A DNA stretch of 64,000 nt from Solirubrobacteraceae bacterium (GCA_023230855.1 JALNWQ010000002.1:62001-126000), one strand, 5' to 3'; shown: positions 42,852-51,835, numbered from the stretch's first letter. Program-made: numbers and translations. Notes: generated by a model from the sequence alone, not told the origin.

Positions 42852-43700
42852 TCAGCCCGCCCCGTCCAGCAGGTGCCACGCGTCGACCGACACCTGCGCC
42901 CGCCAGCGTCCGGACGTGCGTGCGACGTCGACGGGCAGGCCGAAGCACGCCCCGACGGGGTCGGAGCGCAACGTCGCGGCGACCGGCCCGGCGTCGACGA
43001 CCCGTCCGGCCCGCAGCAGCAGCGCGTGGGTCGTCGTCGGCGGGATCTCCTCCAGGTGGTGCGTGACGGTGACCGTCGGCAGGTCCGGTCGCGCCGCGGC
43101 GCTCACCGCCAGCGCCCCCACGAGCCGCTCGCGCGAGGGCAGGTCCAGGCCCGCGGCCGGCTCGTCGAGCAGCAGCAGCTCCGGCCCGTCCCCGCCGCGA
43201 CCGACGAGCGCCCGTGCGAGCAGGAGCCGCTGGCGCTCGCCCTGGGACGCGTCCTCGAACCGCCGGTCCGCCAACGACTCCGCGCCGACGAGCCGCAACG
43301 CCCGCCGCACCCGCTCGTCGTGGACGGGACGCAGCCGCCGGCGTTGGAGCGCGACGCTCCCGAAGATCCCGGTCAGCGCGACCTCGTGCCCGGTGAGCGA
43401 CGGGCGCAGGGCCCGGGCGGTCGCCGCGTCGACGATGCCGATCCGCTCGCGCAGGTCCCGCAGGTCGACCCGGCCGACGCGGGCGCCGAGCACGTGAACG
43501 CTCCCGGAGGATGGCTGCATCCCGCCGGCGGCGAGGCGCAGCAGCGTGCTCTTGCCCGCCCCGTTGGGACCCAGGACGACCCACTGCTCACCGGCGCGCA
43601 CCGTCCAGTCGACGCGGTCCAGGAGCAGCAGCGGAGCCCCGTCGTGGCCGTGACGGCGGACGACGACGTCGCGCAGGCGCAGGGCGGCGTGGTCGTCCAT
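42852..43700 (-). CDS. ABC transporter ATP-binding protein
   Basis: A 282-residue ABC ATPase. Walker A is LGPNGAGKST, the signature is DASQGERQRLLLARAL, Walker B is ELLLLDEPAAGLDL, and the switch is THHLEEIP. DASQGE replaces the more common LSGGQ-type signature. No permease or binding-protein gene is nearby, so it may act alone or with partners elsewhere; the pattern recalls the ModF/PhrA-type single ATPases. The start is ATG 43700. The gene is divergent from the DCC-family gene by about 28 bases. Confidence 0.88.
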   Translation of the reverse strand: MDDHAALRLRDVVVRRHGHDGAPLLLLDRVDWTVRAGEQWVVLGPNGAGKSTLLRLAAGGMQPSSGSVHVLGARVGRVDLRDLRERIGIVDAATARALRPSLTGHEVALTGIFGSVALQRRRLRPVHDERVRRALRLVGAESLADRRFEDASQGERQRLLLARALVGRGGDGPELLLLDEPAAGLDLPSRERLVGALAVSAAARPDLPTVTVTHHLEEIPPTTTHALLLRAGRVVDAGPVAATLRSDPVGACFGLPVDVARTSGRWRAQVSVDAWHLLDGAG

Positions 43701-43728
43701 TCCGCCCGACGCTACCCGGACGCGTACC

Positions 43729-44334
43729 GTGCGGGTCGTGACCGCACCGACGTCCCCCGACCCCGACGGGCCCATCCCCACCGACCCGAGCAGGTCCGCC
43801 GATGGGACCAGGCCGACGGGGGCCACCGAGCCGACCGACCCCACCGGGCTGACCGGGCCGACCGACCCGACCGGGGCCACCGAGCCGATCAAGCCCACCG
43901 CCCCCACCCGGCCCGATCCCGCCGCGTCCACGACGCCCGCTTCCGACGACGACCGGCTGCTCGTCCTCTTCGACGCCGACTGCGGGTTCTGCCTCCACGG
44001 CCGCGACCTGCTGCGGCGGTGGGACCGGGGACGGCGGTTGACCGACGACATGATCCAGCGCCGCGCCGACGACCTGCTCGCCGACCTGGGCGAGGAGCGG
44101 CGACTGGCGACGTGGCACGCGATCCATCCGGACGGTCGGCGCGAGTCCGGTGGGGCCGCGCTCGCCGCCGTCCTCGAGCGCCTGCCCGGGGCGGCCCCCG
44201 CCGCCTGGGTCGCCCGACGCCTACCCGGCCCGACCGACCGGGCGTACCGCTGGATGGCCGGCCACCGCGCCGGGATCTCGGGCCTCCTGCGCACGCGGGA
44301 GCACCCCGACAAGCACCGCGTGACCGACCGCTGA
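43729..44334 (+). CDS. DCC-family thiol-disulfide oxidoreductase with repetitive N-terminus
   Basis: A 201-residue protein of the DUF393/DCC family: LLVLFDADCGFCLHGRDLL carries the DxxCxFC signature. The C-terminal part (LPGAAPAAWVARRLPGP, then YRWMAGHRAGISGLL) agrees with the family. The first 70 residues are a Pro/Thr/Asp/Gly tract where TGATEP and TDPTG recur; they are probably disordered. The start may be GTG 43729 or GTG 43738. Family function is uncertain; members are thought to be redox proteins. The repeats in DNA are in phase with the protein. Confidence 0.83.
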   Translation: MRVVTAPTSPDPDGPIPTDPSRSADGTRPTGATEPTDPTGLTGPTDPTGATEPIKPTAPTRPDPAASTTPASDDDRLLVLFDADCGFCLHGRDLLRRWDRGRRLTDDMIQRRADDLLADLGEERRLATWHAIHPDGRRESGGAALAAVLERLPGAAPAAWVARRLPGPTDRAYRWMAGHRAGISGLLRTREHPDKHRVTDR

Positions 44335-44685
44335 GGGACGCGCGCCGACCGGGTCGCGCCTTCGGGTGGGTGCGGCATCGAGGGCCGTCGGCAGGACCCG
44401 GCGTCGGCGAACCGGGCCCGTCCCGTCGACCGGAGCGTGGCCGACGCGCAGCGCCGCCGACGGGGAGCGTGGCCGACGGGGATCGCGGCCGACGGAGGTT
44501 CAGGCGTCGCCCAGGGGGATCACCCGTCACGCCGCTCGACGGTCATCCACCCCACCGCCGCCCATCGACGCCCACGGGGATCACCGCCCAGCAGACGGCC
44601 CGGTACGCCCCACCAGCGCCACCCGCGGACCGTCGCCGCCTCGCGGTGGCCGGCAGCCGACCGCGACGTCGGGCAGACTCGCGCC
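44335..44685. other. 351-base gap without a recognised gene
   Basis: The stretch carries two copies of GGAGCGTGGCCGACG (starting near 44432 and 44464) and two GGGGATCACC words (near 44514 and 44577). I see no convincing promoter or hairpin. Open frames through it are extensions of the following gene without coding bias. Confidence 0.5.
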
Positions 44686-46443
44686 ATGGGCGAGCGTCAG
44701 GCACCGGACCCCGGCCACCGCAGCGACCTGTCGGACGAGGTCGCGCTGTACCACCGCACGTACACGACGCTCCTGCGGTCCCGCGGCGAGACGCGGCTGC
44801 GGGTGCTGGAGCGCGCGCACGTCGCGATGGGGTCCAGCCTCCATCCCGGGGCGGGCGGCGACGGGATCGACCTGGGCGCGTTCCTCTACGCGGTGCGGCG
44901 GCTGCCGGACGAGATCGCCGAGACCCGCCGGATCGTCATCGGGCAGGAACCCGACCACCTGCGCGCCGCCGGGGTGCCGCTCGCGGAGTGGCCGACCACC
45001 GAGGCCCGCGCCCGCCGTCGGTTGTGGCACGTCGGCCCGTGGTCGGCCGAGCCCGAGGAGGACGGCGCACCGGACCGGCCCGGCCGCACGCTCGCGGTCC
45101 TCGTGTCGAGCGCGTCCGACGTCGACGACCTCGTCCCGACGCTCGTCGCGTTCCAGATCGAGTGGAACAAGATCCGCGCGCGGCTGCGCGCCGGCGGCAC
45201 CGCCGGCGTGCCGTCGGACCCCGAGGAGCTGGCGCGGGTGGTCGGCGCGGCCGCGGAGGACTGGGGGCGGTTGCGGGCCGCGTGGGGCGACCGCTTCACC
45301 CAACGGCTGGAGACGATCCGGGTGCACCGCTGCGAGCTGCGGTTGCGGTCGCTGGGGACGAGCAACGTCGGCTACGCCCGCCTCACCCGCGACTGGTGGC
45401 GCCCGGTGCGCGAGACGCTCGTCCGCGAGGCGCTGCACGAGCGTCCCGTGTACTTCGTGTCGTCGAACGTCCATGCGCTGGTGAACCTCGTCACCGGCAT
45501 CGCCCGCGAGCGCGAGGGCGAGCTGCTCGCCCACGTCGAGCGGCACGGCCCGGAGGACCTGCGCCTGGAGCTCGAGCGGATCCGGCTGGGTCGCAGCGAC
45601 GGGTCGCTGGAGAACCTCCTGTACTACGCGGCCCGCGGGGCGTTCGCGCGGCGCCCGGACGCGTTGGTGCGGGCCGAGCGGGACGCCGGTGTGCTCGACA
45701 TGGCCCCCGCCGGTGCGCTGCGCCTGCCGGTGCAGGTCATCCCGCTCGACCGGATCGACGCCGGCCGCCTGGACCCCCGGATCGGCGCAGTCGACGCCGC
45801 CGCGCTGCGGGCCAGCGACGCGGTGATCGTCAACATCGACTATCCGCTGGGCAGCTCGGCGTACAACATCCTGCGCGAGATCGCGGTCGACGTCGCCCGC
45901 CTGCGCGGGGTGTACGTCCTGGGCAAGGCGGCGACGCTCAACGCCGACGTCGGCGACGTGCTCATCAGCGGCGCGGTCCACGACGAGCACACCCGCACGA
46001 CGTACTGGCTCGACAACGCGTTCACGGTCGAGGACCTGCAGGACGACCTGCGTTACGGCACCGGACTGGACAACCAGAAGGCGGTGACGGTGCGCTCGAC
46101 GTTCCTCCAGAACCGCGACCACCTGGACTTCTACTACCGCGAGGCGTACACGGTGGTGGAGATGGAGGCCGGCCCGTACTGCGCCGCGGTCCACGAGCTC
46201 GCCGACGCCGACCGGCACCCGGTGAACGAGGCGGTGAGCCTCACCCGGCTACCGCTGGACTTCGGGATCATCCACTACGCATCCGACACCCCGTACACCC
46301 AGGCCCGCACCCTCGGTGCCCCGGGCCTGAGCTTCTTCGGGATGGACTCGACATACGCGGGGTCGCTCGCGATCCTCCGCCGGATCCTGCGCCTGGAGGG
46401 CGCGCTGCCGGAGCCCGGCGACGCGGTCGGGGCGTCGGCGTGA
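44686..46443 (+). CDS. Unassigned protein with nucleoside-phosphorylase-like C-terminal motifs
   Basis: A 585-residue protein. The N-terminal half is helical (LSDEVALYHRTYTTLLRSRG, LVAFQIEWNKIRARLRAGG, DRFTQRLETIRVHRCELRL). The C-terminal half contains VIVNIDYPLGSSAYNILREI, VYVLGKAATLNADVGDVLIS and TVVEMEAGPYCAAVHEL. The last two resemble the glycine loop and the conserved VEMEA purine site of nucleoside phosphorylases. I therefore suspect a phosphorylase-like fold fused to a helical domain, but the match is from motifs only. ATG 44686 is chosen because upstream bases lack coding bias. It stands alone, followed by a 53-bp tandem repeat that includes its stop codon. Confidence 0.65.
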   Translation: MGERQAPDPGHRSDLSDEVALYHRTYTTLLRSRGETRLRVLERAHVAMGSSLHPGAGGDGIDLGAFLYAVRRLPDEIAETRRIVIGQEPDHLRAAGVPLAEWPTTEARARRRLWHVGPWSAEPEEDGAPDRPGRTLAVLVSSASDVDDLVPTLVAFQIEWNKIRARLRAGGTAGVPSDPEELARVVGAAAEDWGRLRAAWGDRFTQRLETIRVHRCELRLRSLGTSNVGYARLTRDWWRPVRETLVREALHERPVYFVSSNVHALVNLVTGIAREREGELLAHVERHGPEDLRLELERIRLGRSDGSLENLLYYAARGAFARRPDALVRAERDAGVLDMAPAGALRLPVQVIPLDRIDAGRLDPRIGAVDAAALRASDAVIVNIDYPLGSSAYNILREIAVDVARLRGVYVLGKAATLNADVGDVLISGAVHDEHTRTTYWLDNAFTVEDLQDDLRYGTGLDNQKAVTVRSTFLQNRDHLDFYYREAYTVVEMEAGPYCAAVHELADADRHPVNEAVSLTRLPLDFGIIHYASDTPYTQARTLGAPGLSFFGMDSTYAGSLAILRRILRLEGALPEPGDAVGASA

Positions 46444-46576
46444 CCGGGGCGGGCGGCCACGCCGAAGCAGGCGGCGAGGCCAGGACGACGGCGTGACCGG
46501 GGCGGGCGGCGACGCCGGGGCGAACGGCGTGGCCAGGACGACGGCGTGACCGGGGCGGGCGGCGACGCCGGGACGG
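46441..46576. repeat. 53-bp tandem repeat, about 2.6 copies
   Basis: Units begin TGACCGGGGCGGGCGG at 46441, 46494 and 46547, exactly 53 bases apart. The first T of the first unit begins the stop codon of the preceding gene. Units differ at several central positions. It is not palindromic like the families at 16.8 and 47.0 kb. The remaining bases to 46693 hold nothing else I can name. Confidence 0.92.
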
Positions 46577-46693
46577 ACCGCGTGGCGGAGCCCGGGGCGC
46601 GTCGGCCGGGTCCCACGCCGCGGCGTGGCAGGTCGCGTCGTTCACCCGAGCGTCCCGCCGCAGCCACCCGCGCCGCGTAGTCTGCTCGCCACC

Positions 46694-47017
46694 ATGCTGA
46701 AGATCGTCACCACGAACGAGATCCCGGGCTACGTCGTCGAGGAGGTGTACGGCGAGGTGTTCGGCCTCACCGTCCGCTCGCGCAACGTCGGCTCCAACAT
46801 CGGCGCCGGGTTCAAGTCGCTCGTCGGTGGCGAGCTCAAGGGCATCACGAAGATGCTCCAGGACAGCCGCCAGGAGTCGCTCGAGCGCCTCTCCGCCGCC
46901 GCCGAGGCGACCGGCGCCAACGCCGTCCTGGCGTTCCGGTTCGAGACGACCGAGTACGCGGCGACCGGCACCGAGGTCTGCGCCTACGGCACCGCGGTGC
47001 GCGTCCGCCCCGCCTGA
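46694..47017 (+). CDS. YbjQ/UPF0145 family protein
   Basis: A 107-residue protein: IVTTNEIPGYVVEEVYGEVF, then LTVRSRNVGSNIGAGFKSLV, KGITKMLQDSRQESLERL and ANAVLAFRFETTEY. It matches the YbjQ family (heavy-metal-binding-like, pentameric dodecin-like fold by known structures). The biological role is not settled. The ATG at 46694 gives the usual N-terminus. It is a single-gene unit between two repeat-rich gaps. Classification is secure, function is not. Confidence 0.9.
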   Translation: MLKIVTTNEIPGYVVEEVYGEVFGLTVRSRNVGSNIGAGFKSLVGGELKGITKMLQDSRQESLERLSAAAEATGANAVLAFRFETTEYAATGTEVCAYGTAVRVRPA

Positions 47018-47035
47018 GCCGACCGACCGGGCGGG

Positions 47036-47142
47036 TACATCCGGACGCCCCCGCCACGACCGGCGGTCTTCGTCGCACCGACCCGCGACGCCCCGGGAAC
47101 GATGTGACGTTCGCCGCCACGACCGGCGGCGTTCGTCACACG
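47036..47142. repeat. Palindrome family B, left cluster (two copies, 63-bp pitch)
   Basis: The clear copy is at 47101-47142: GTGACG, TT, CGCCGCC, loop ACGACC, GGCGGCG, TT, CGTCAC. The arms are complementary except for the two TT pairs in the middle. A degraded copy is at about 47036-47079 with the core CCGCCACGACCGGCGG conserved. Cores start at 47051 and 47114, 63 bases apart. From 47143 to the gene start at 47320 I see no other element. Confidence 0.88.
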
Positions 47143-47319
47143 CTTCGCGCACGACGGGACCGGCCGGACCGGTCCGTCGCGCGCCACCGCGAATGCGTCG
47201 AAACCGTCGACGCGTGCACCGAACCACCGCCGACGTCGTGCCGATCCGGTGCGTTCGGGCTCGCGGACCGTCGCGGTCGCCATGCTCGGGGCGTGCCCGG
47301 CCCCCGCCATCCCGCGCCG

Positions 47320-48393
47320 ATGCCCTCGGACCTCCGGTCCTCTCCCGGTCCGGCGCGCTCCGGTCCGCCGTCTGCAGTCGTTCCCGGGCACCCGCCTCCC
47401 CGTCCGACCGTTGCCCGTACGGCGAGCGACACGTCGCCGCCGGAGCTCGCCCGCACGACACCCGACGGTTCCCTGCCGGACCGGTGGCGCCGCGTGCTGG
47501 TCGTGGCCTCCCGACAGGCCGGTCTGATCTCGGTCGACCAGCTCCGAGCCCTCCGCGTCCCCCGCCGGACGATCGAACGGTGGCACGCGGCCGGTCGCCT
47601 GACCCGACGCCATCGCGGGGTCTACGTCGTGGGACCGCAGCAGCAGGGCTTCGTCGTCACCGCATGGGCGGCGCATCTCGCGGTCGGTGCCGACGGGCCC
47701 CTGAGCCACCTGACCGCCGCGTTCCTGCTTGGTCTGATCGAGCGCCGGCCGACGGCGATCGACGTGACCGTCGTCGGGGACCGGCGACGCTCGCGCCGTG
47801 GCGTCCGGGTGCACCACACGCGGTGCGGCGGCCTCGATCCGCCCCGTCGCGACCGCCACGGACTCCTCGTCACCGGACCCAGGACGACGCTCGTCGCCGC
47901 TGCCCCGATGCTCGATCCGGCGTCGCTGCGCCAGGCCGCCCGCACCGCGATGGTCGCCCACCGCGTCGACCTGTCCGCGCTCGCCGACGAACTCGCCGGC
48001 CGGAAGCTCCGAGGCACCGCCCGGCTGCGTGAGGCGTTGCTCGCCGTCGACGACCCGTCGCTGCACCGGACCCGTAGCGAGTTCGAGCGACGCTTCCTCA
48101 CGTTCCTCCGCGATCACGGCCTGCCGACGCCGTTCGTCAACGCGCCGCTGCTGGGGTACGAGACCGACTTCCACTGGCCGCACGCGGCGCTGGTGGTCGA
48201 GACCGACGGCGACGGCTGGCACGTCGGCGATGACCGACGCCGGCGAGACCGTGAGCGGGACGCGACCCACATCGCCGCCGGTTGGACGGTGCTGCGGATC
48301 GGCTGGCACCAACTCGAGGAGAGCCCGGAGCGCTTGGCGACCCAACTCCGCGCGCGGCTGCTCCCGTCCACGACGACCTCCCCCACGATGTGA
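47320..48393 (+). CDS. AbiEi-like wHTH plus DUF559 (Vsr-like nuclease-fold) protein, locus B
   Basis: About 357 residues. After a Pro/Ser/Ala-rich leader of 50 residues is the AbiEi-like segment VVASRQAGLISVDQLRALRV, then WHAAGRLTRRHRGVYVVGP. The C-terminal DUF559 domain shows YETDFHWP (Asp283), LVVETDGDGWH (Glu294, Asp296, His301) and a basic RDRERDATH block, then WTVLRIGW. It is a diverged paralogue of the gene at 17183, sharing the SEFERRFLTFL/SELEQRFLTLL block. ATG 47320 is a reasonable start; others lie upstream. The last codon and TGA stop fall inside the first right-hand palindrome (GATGTGACG). There is no partner toxin next to it. Confidence 0.8.
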   Translation: MPSDLRSSPGPARSGPPSAVVPGHPPPRPTVARTASDTSPPELARTTPDGSLPDRWRRVLVVASRQAGLISVDQLRALRVPRRTIERWHAAGRLTRRHRGVYVVGPQQQGFVVTAWAAHLAVGADGPLSHLTAAFLLGLIERRPTAIDVTVVGDRRRSRRGVRVHHTRCGGLDPPRRDRHGLLVTGPRTTLVAAAPMLDPASLRQAARTAMVAHRVDLSALADELAGRKLRGTARLREALLAVDDPSLHRTRSEFERRFLTFLRDHGLPTPFVNAPLLGYETDFHWPHAALVVETDGDGWHVGDDRRRRDRERDATHIAAGWTVLRIGWHQLEESPERLATQLRARLLPSTTTSPTM

Positions 48394-48490
48394 CGTTCCC
48401 CGCCACCAACGGCGACCTACGTCACACCCCACCGGACCGCCACCGAACGATGCGACGTTCCCCGCCACCAACGGCGGCCTACGTCACATC
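48387..48490. repeat. Palindrome family B, right cluster (two copies, 62-bp pitch)
   Basis: Copies at 48387-48428 and 48449-48490. Each runs GATGYGACGT, then CCCCGCC, loop ACCAAC, GGCGRCC, TACGTCACA. The outer arms GATGTGACGT/ACGTCACATC are complementary. The two right-hand copies resemble each other more than the left ones. The first contains the stop codon of the DUF559 gene. Beyond 48490, to 48640, the DNA is Pro-codon-like CCC/GGG-rich without a named element. Confidence 0.92.
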
Positions 48491-48640
48491 GTCGCTTCGG
48501 TGCCGCCCGCAGGCTGCGCGCCGTCCCCCGGCCCGGTCCCGACCCCCGGCCCCACAGGCCGCGCGCCGCCTCCGGGCCCCGCGCCGACCTCCGAGCCGCG
48601 CGTCGCCCACCCCCCGGGCACCGCGCGGCCCGTGCCGCGA

Positions 48641-49855
48641 TCAGATCGCGTGGCGCTTGAGCAGGCCCTTGGCGATGCCCATGCGCTGGATGTCCGACGT
48701 GCCCTCGCCGATGAGGAGCAGCGGCGCGTCGCGGTAGATCCGCTCGATCTCGTACTCCTTCGAGAACCCGAACCCGCCGTGGATCCGCAGCGACTCCTCG
48801 GCGTTCTTGTGCCCCGCCTCCGACGCCGCGAGCTTCGCCATCGCGGCCTCGGTGTCGGAGCGCACGCCCTGGTCCTTCAGCTCCGCCGCGCGATAGGTCA
48901 GCAGGCGGGCGGCTTCCACCCGGGTCGCCATGTCCGCCAGCTTCTCCTGCACGAGCTGGTGCTGCGCGATCGGCTTGCCGAACGTCTCGCGCTCCTGCGC
49001 GTAGCGGATCGCGAGCTCGAACGCGCGCTGCGCGACCCCGACCCCACGGGCGGCGACGTTCACGCGACCGACCTCCAGCGAGTCCATCATCTGCTTGAAG
49101 CCCTGGTTCAGGCCACCCTCCTCGCCACCGAGGATCTGGTCGGCGCCGAGCTTGTACCCGTTGAAGACGAGCTCGGTGGACTCCACGCCCTTGTAGCCCA
49201 TCTTCTTGATCTTCGGCGGGACCTCGAAGCCCTCGTACTCGCCGGTGTTGACCTGGGCGCCGGGCTCCTTCTCGCAGATGAAGCACGTCATCCCCTTGTA
49301 CTTCGGGGACGCGGTCGGATCGGTCACGACGAGGACGAACACCAGGCCGCTCATCAGGCCGTTGGTGACCCACAGCTTCTGGCCGTTGATCTCGTAACGA
49401 CCGTCGTCGAGCTTCTTCGCGGCGGTCTTGATCGCCTGCACGTCGGACCCGCAGTGCGGCTCCGACAACGAGAACGCGGCGCGCAGCTCACCGGTCGCCA
49501 TCCGCGGCAGGTACTTCTGCTTCTGCTCCTCGGAACCGAACTTCATCAGCAGGTACGCCCCGATGAAGTGCGTGTTGATGATCCCCGGGATCGAGATCCA
49601 GCCGCGGGCGAGCTCCTCCGCGATCCGGGCGTACGTCGACAGGTCGAGGCCCAGGCCGCCGTACTCCTCCGGCAGCGTGACGCCGAACAGGCCCAGCTCC
49701 TTCAGCCCCTCGACGATCGGCTCCGGCCACGTGTCGGTCGCGTCGTAGTGCTCGGCCTGCGGGATGACCTGCTCGTCGGTGAACTGGCGCACCATCGCGA
49801 CGATCTCGTCCCGCGTCTCGGGATCGGTGGGCTCGGTGGAGAAGGCGGTGGCCAT
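48641..49855 (-). CDS. Acyl-CoA dehydrogenase
   Basis: A 404-residue flavoprotein of the acyl-CoA dehydrogenase family: LKELGLFGVTLPEEYGGLGL, AFSLSEPHCGSDVQAIKT, QKLWVTNGLMSG and the C-terminal FGFSKEYEIERIYRDAPLLL, IGEGTSDIQR with the usual FAD/active-site region. It introduces a double bond into an acyl-CoA and passes electrons to ETF. Chain-length specificity cannot be read from sequence. ATG 49855 gives a normal start. It lies alone, with the LLM gene upstream on the same strand by 212 bases. Confidence 0.93.
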   Translation of the reverse strand: MATAFSTEPTDPETRDEIVAMVRQFTDEQVIPQAEHYDATDTWPEPIVEGLKELGLFGVTLPEEYGGLGLDLSTYARIAEELARGWISIPGIINTHFIGAYLLMKFGSEEQKQKYLPRMATGELRAAFSLSEPHCGSDVQAIKTAAKKLDDGRYEINGQKLWVTNGLMSGLVFVLVVTDPTASPKYKGMTCFICEKEPGAQVNTGEYEGFEVPPKIKKMGYKGVESTELVFNGYKLGADQILGGEEGGLNQGFKQMMDSLEVGRVNVAARGVGVAQRAFELAIRYAQERETFGKPIAQHQLVQEKLADMATRVEAARLLTYRAAELKDQGVRSDTEAAMAKLAASEAGHKNAEESLRIHGGFGFSKEYEIERIYRDAPLLLIGEGTSDIQRMGIAKGLLKRHAI

Positions 49856-50067
49856 GAGGGGCTCCGGGTTGGGCTCTCACCGGACCGGGCGCCTCGCGCG
49901 GGCGCCCGGGATCCGGCGACGGACGACCCCACAGGATACGCCGACCTTCCGCATGCCGCCGGACGCCCCGATCGGGGGGTCCACGCCGGTCGCGACGTCC
50001 GCCACCCGGGGATCGGCCGCGGTCGCCCTCGCGCGGCCGTCGCCCGCGGTCCCGCCGACCTCGCCCG

Positions 50068-51102
50068 CTACCGCGCGATCGCGGCCAGGCGACGGACCTG
50101 CTCGATGTGCTTCTGTCCCGGCAGCGGCGTCGGGATCGCGATGAGCTGGTCGACGCCGGCCGAGCGGAACGCGGCCAGGCGCTCGCGGACGACGTCGGCG
50201 GGACCGCACACGCAGGTGGCGTCGATGAGCTCGACCGGCAGCGCCGCCTCGGCCTCGTCCTTGCGCCCCGCGAGGTACAGGTCCTGCACGGTCCGGGCGG
50301 CGTCGCCGAACCCGTACCGCTCGACGAGCTCGACGTAGAAGTTCTTCCTCTTCGACCCCATCCCCCCGATGTACAGGCCCATGAGGAACCGCATCGTGTC
50401 GCGCGCCGCGTCGACGTCGTCGTCGATGCACACGGCGACCTGCGGCATGACCGCGACCTCCGACGGGTCCCGGCCCGCCTTCCGCGCGCCCTCCACGAGC
50501 GGCGCGCGCAGCTCGGCGATGTGCTCGGGCGCGAAGAACGTCGGCAGCCACCCGTCGGCGACCTCGCCCGCCAACGCGACGTTCTTCGGGCCCATCGCCG
50601 CCAGCACGATCGGCACCCGGTCCTGTTGCGGGGCGATGGTGAGCTTCAGCGACCGGCCGGGGCCGTCCGGCAGCGGCAGGGTGAGCGTGTCGCCCGCGTA
50701 CTCGACGCGCTCGCGGGCGAGCGCCATCCGCACGACGGCGACGTAGTCGCGCGTGCGCGCGAGCTGCCGCCCGAACCGCACGCCGTGCCAGCCCTCCGAC
50801 ACCTGCGGGCCGGACGCGCCGAGCCCGAGGACGAACCGTCCGCCGGAGAGCTGGTCGAGCGTCGCGGCCGACATCGCGGTCATCGCGGCGCTGCGGGCCG
50901 GGATCTGCATGATCGCCGTGCCGAGCTCGATGCGCTTCGTGACGGCGGTGAGGTGACCGACGACGGACACCGCGTCCGACCCGTACGCCTCCGCCACCCA
51001 CACGGCGTCGAAGCCCAGCTCCTCGGCGGTGACCGCGATCTCCAGTTGGTCGTCCTTCGTGACCCCGAGGCCCCAGTACCCGACGCCGATGCCGATCTTC
51101 AT
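50068..51102 (-). CDS. LLM-class F420-dependent oxidoreductase
   Basis: A 344-residue luciferase-like enzyme: GIGVGYWGLGVTKDDQLEIA, VWVAEAYGSDAVSVVGHLTA, ELGTAIMQIPARSAAMTAM, LDQLSGGRFVLGLGASGPQV and LAAMGPKNVALAGEVADGWL. This is the actinobacterial F420 type, like several LLM proteins of Mycobacterium, usually linked to redox chemistry of lipids or xenobiotics. ATG 51102 is used; the longer frame starts inside non-coding sequence. A TetR regulator gene follows upstream on the same strand. Substrate unknown. Confidence 0.92.
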   Translation of the reverse strand: MKIGIGVGYWGLGVTKDDQLEIAVTAEELGFDAVWVAEAYGSDAVSVVGHLTAVTKRIELGTAIMQIPARSAAMTAMSAATLDQLSGGRFVLGLGASGPQVSEGWHGVRFGRQLARTRDYVAVVRMALARERVEYAGDTLTLPLPDGPGRSLKLTIAPQQDRVPIVLAAMGPKNVALAGEVADGWLPTFFAPEHIAELRAPLVEGARKAGRDPSEVAVMPQVAVCIDDDVDAARDTMRFLMGLYIGGMGSKRKNFYVELVERYGFGDAARTVQDLYLAGRKDEAEAALPVELIDATCVCGPADVVRERLAAFRSAGVDQLIAIPTPLPGQKHIEQVRRLAAIAR

Positions 51103-51205
51103 GGGCGGATCCTGCCACGCCACCACACCGGTCGCGGTGGTCAGGTCCACGACGACCGGCGGCGGGGGTTCGGCATTCCGACGAGCGGCGCGCCGGTCGA
51201 CGCGG

Positions 51206-51835
51206 TCACTCCGTGCCGGACAGCGCCAGCCAGATCGACCGCGCGATCGCCCCGACGAGCGCCTCGTCCGCCGCTTCCGGCGAGCGCGCCCCGATCACGG
51301 GGCGGCTGATCGCGCGCTCCACGCCCCACGCCACGAGGTGCGCGGTCGCGGGGATGTCGGCGTCGCCCACGAGTCGCCCGGCCTCCCGCTCGTGCGCCAT
51401 CCGGTCGCGGATGACGGAGACGAGCTCCTCCATCCGGGCCGACCAGAACGCCGAGAGCGTCGCGTCGTAGCCCGCGACCTCCTCGAGCGCGTCGAGCAGC
51501 GGACCGTGGGTCCGGCGTTCCCGGACGACGCACCGCACGACGTCGCGCAGGCCGTCCCGACTCTGGTCGCCGTCGCCGCGCAGCCAGGCGGTGGCGATCC
51601 CGAACAGGTCGTCGGTGGCCGACGTGGCCAGTCGCATGATGAGGTCGGTCTTGTCCTGGAAGTGCAGGTAGAAGCTCGACCGCGCGACCCCGGCCTCGTC
51701 GGCGATCCGCAGCACGCCGAGCGACGTGTACGGCTCGCCGCCGGCGAGCAGGCGCTCGACCGCGTCGAGGACCAGGGCCTCGACGGCGCCGCGTCGCGCA
51801 CGGCCCGAGCTCGTTCTCCGCGTGACAGATGACAC
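51206..51835 (-). CDS. TetR-family transcriptional regulator
   Basis: A 209-residue regulator with the HTH region ALVLDAVERLLAGGEPYTSL, then VLRIADEAGVARSSFYLHFQDK. The C-terminal ligand domain is helical. I use GTG 51835, which leaves a short basic arm before the HTH; the open frame continues to 52477 but has no coding character. It lies 103 bases upstream of the LLM gene and points toward it, so it may regulate that gene and itself. A SUI1-like gene diverges from it. Confidence 0.87.
   Translation of the reverse strand: MSSVTRRTSSGRARRGAVEALVLDAVERLLAGGEPYTSLGVLRIADEAGVARSSFYLHFQDKTDLIMRLATSATDDLFGIATAWLRGDGDQSRDGLRDVVRCVVRERRTHGPLLDALEEVAGYDATLSAFWSARMEELVSVIRDRMAHEREAGRLVGDADIPATAHLVAWGVERAISRPVIGARSPEAADEALVGAIARSIWLALSGTE

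Noticed and set aside
42852..44378. ABC ATPase extended through the DCC gene
   Set aside because: The extension is antisense to the DCC gene; the ATPase domain begins right after ATG 43700.
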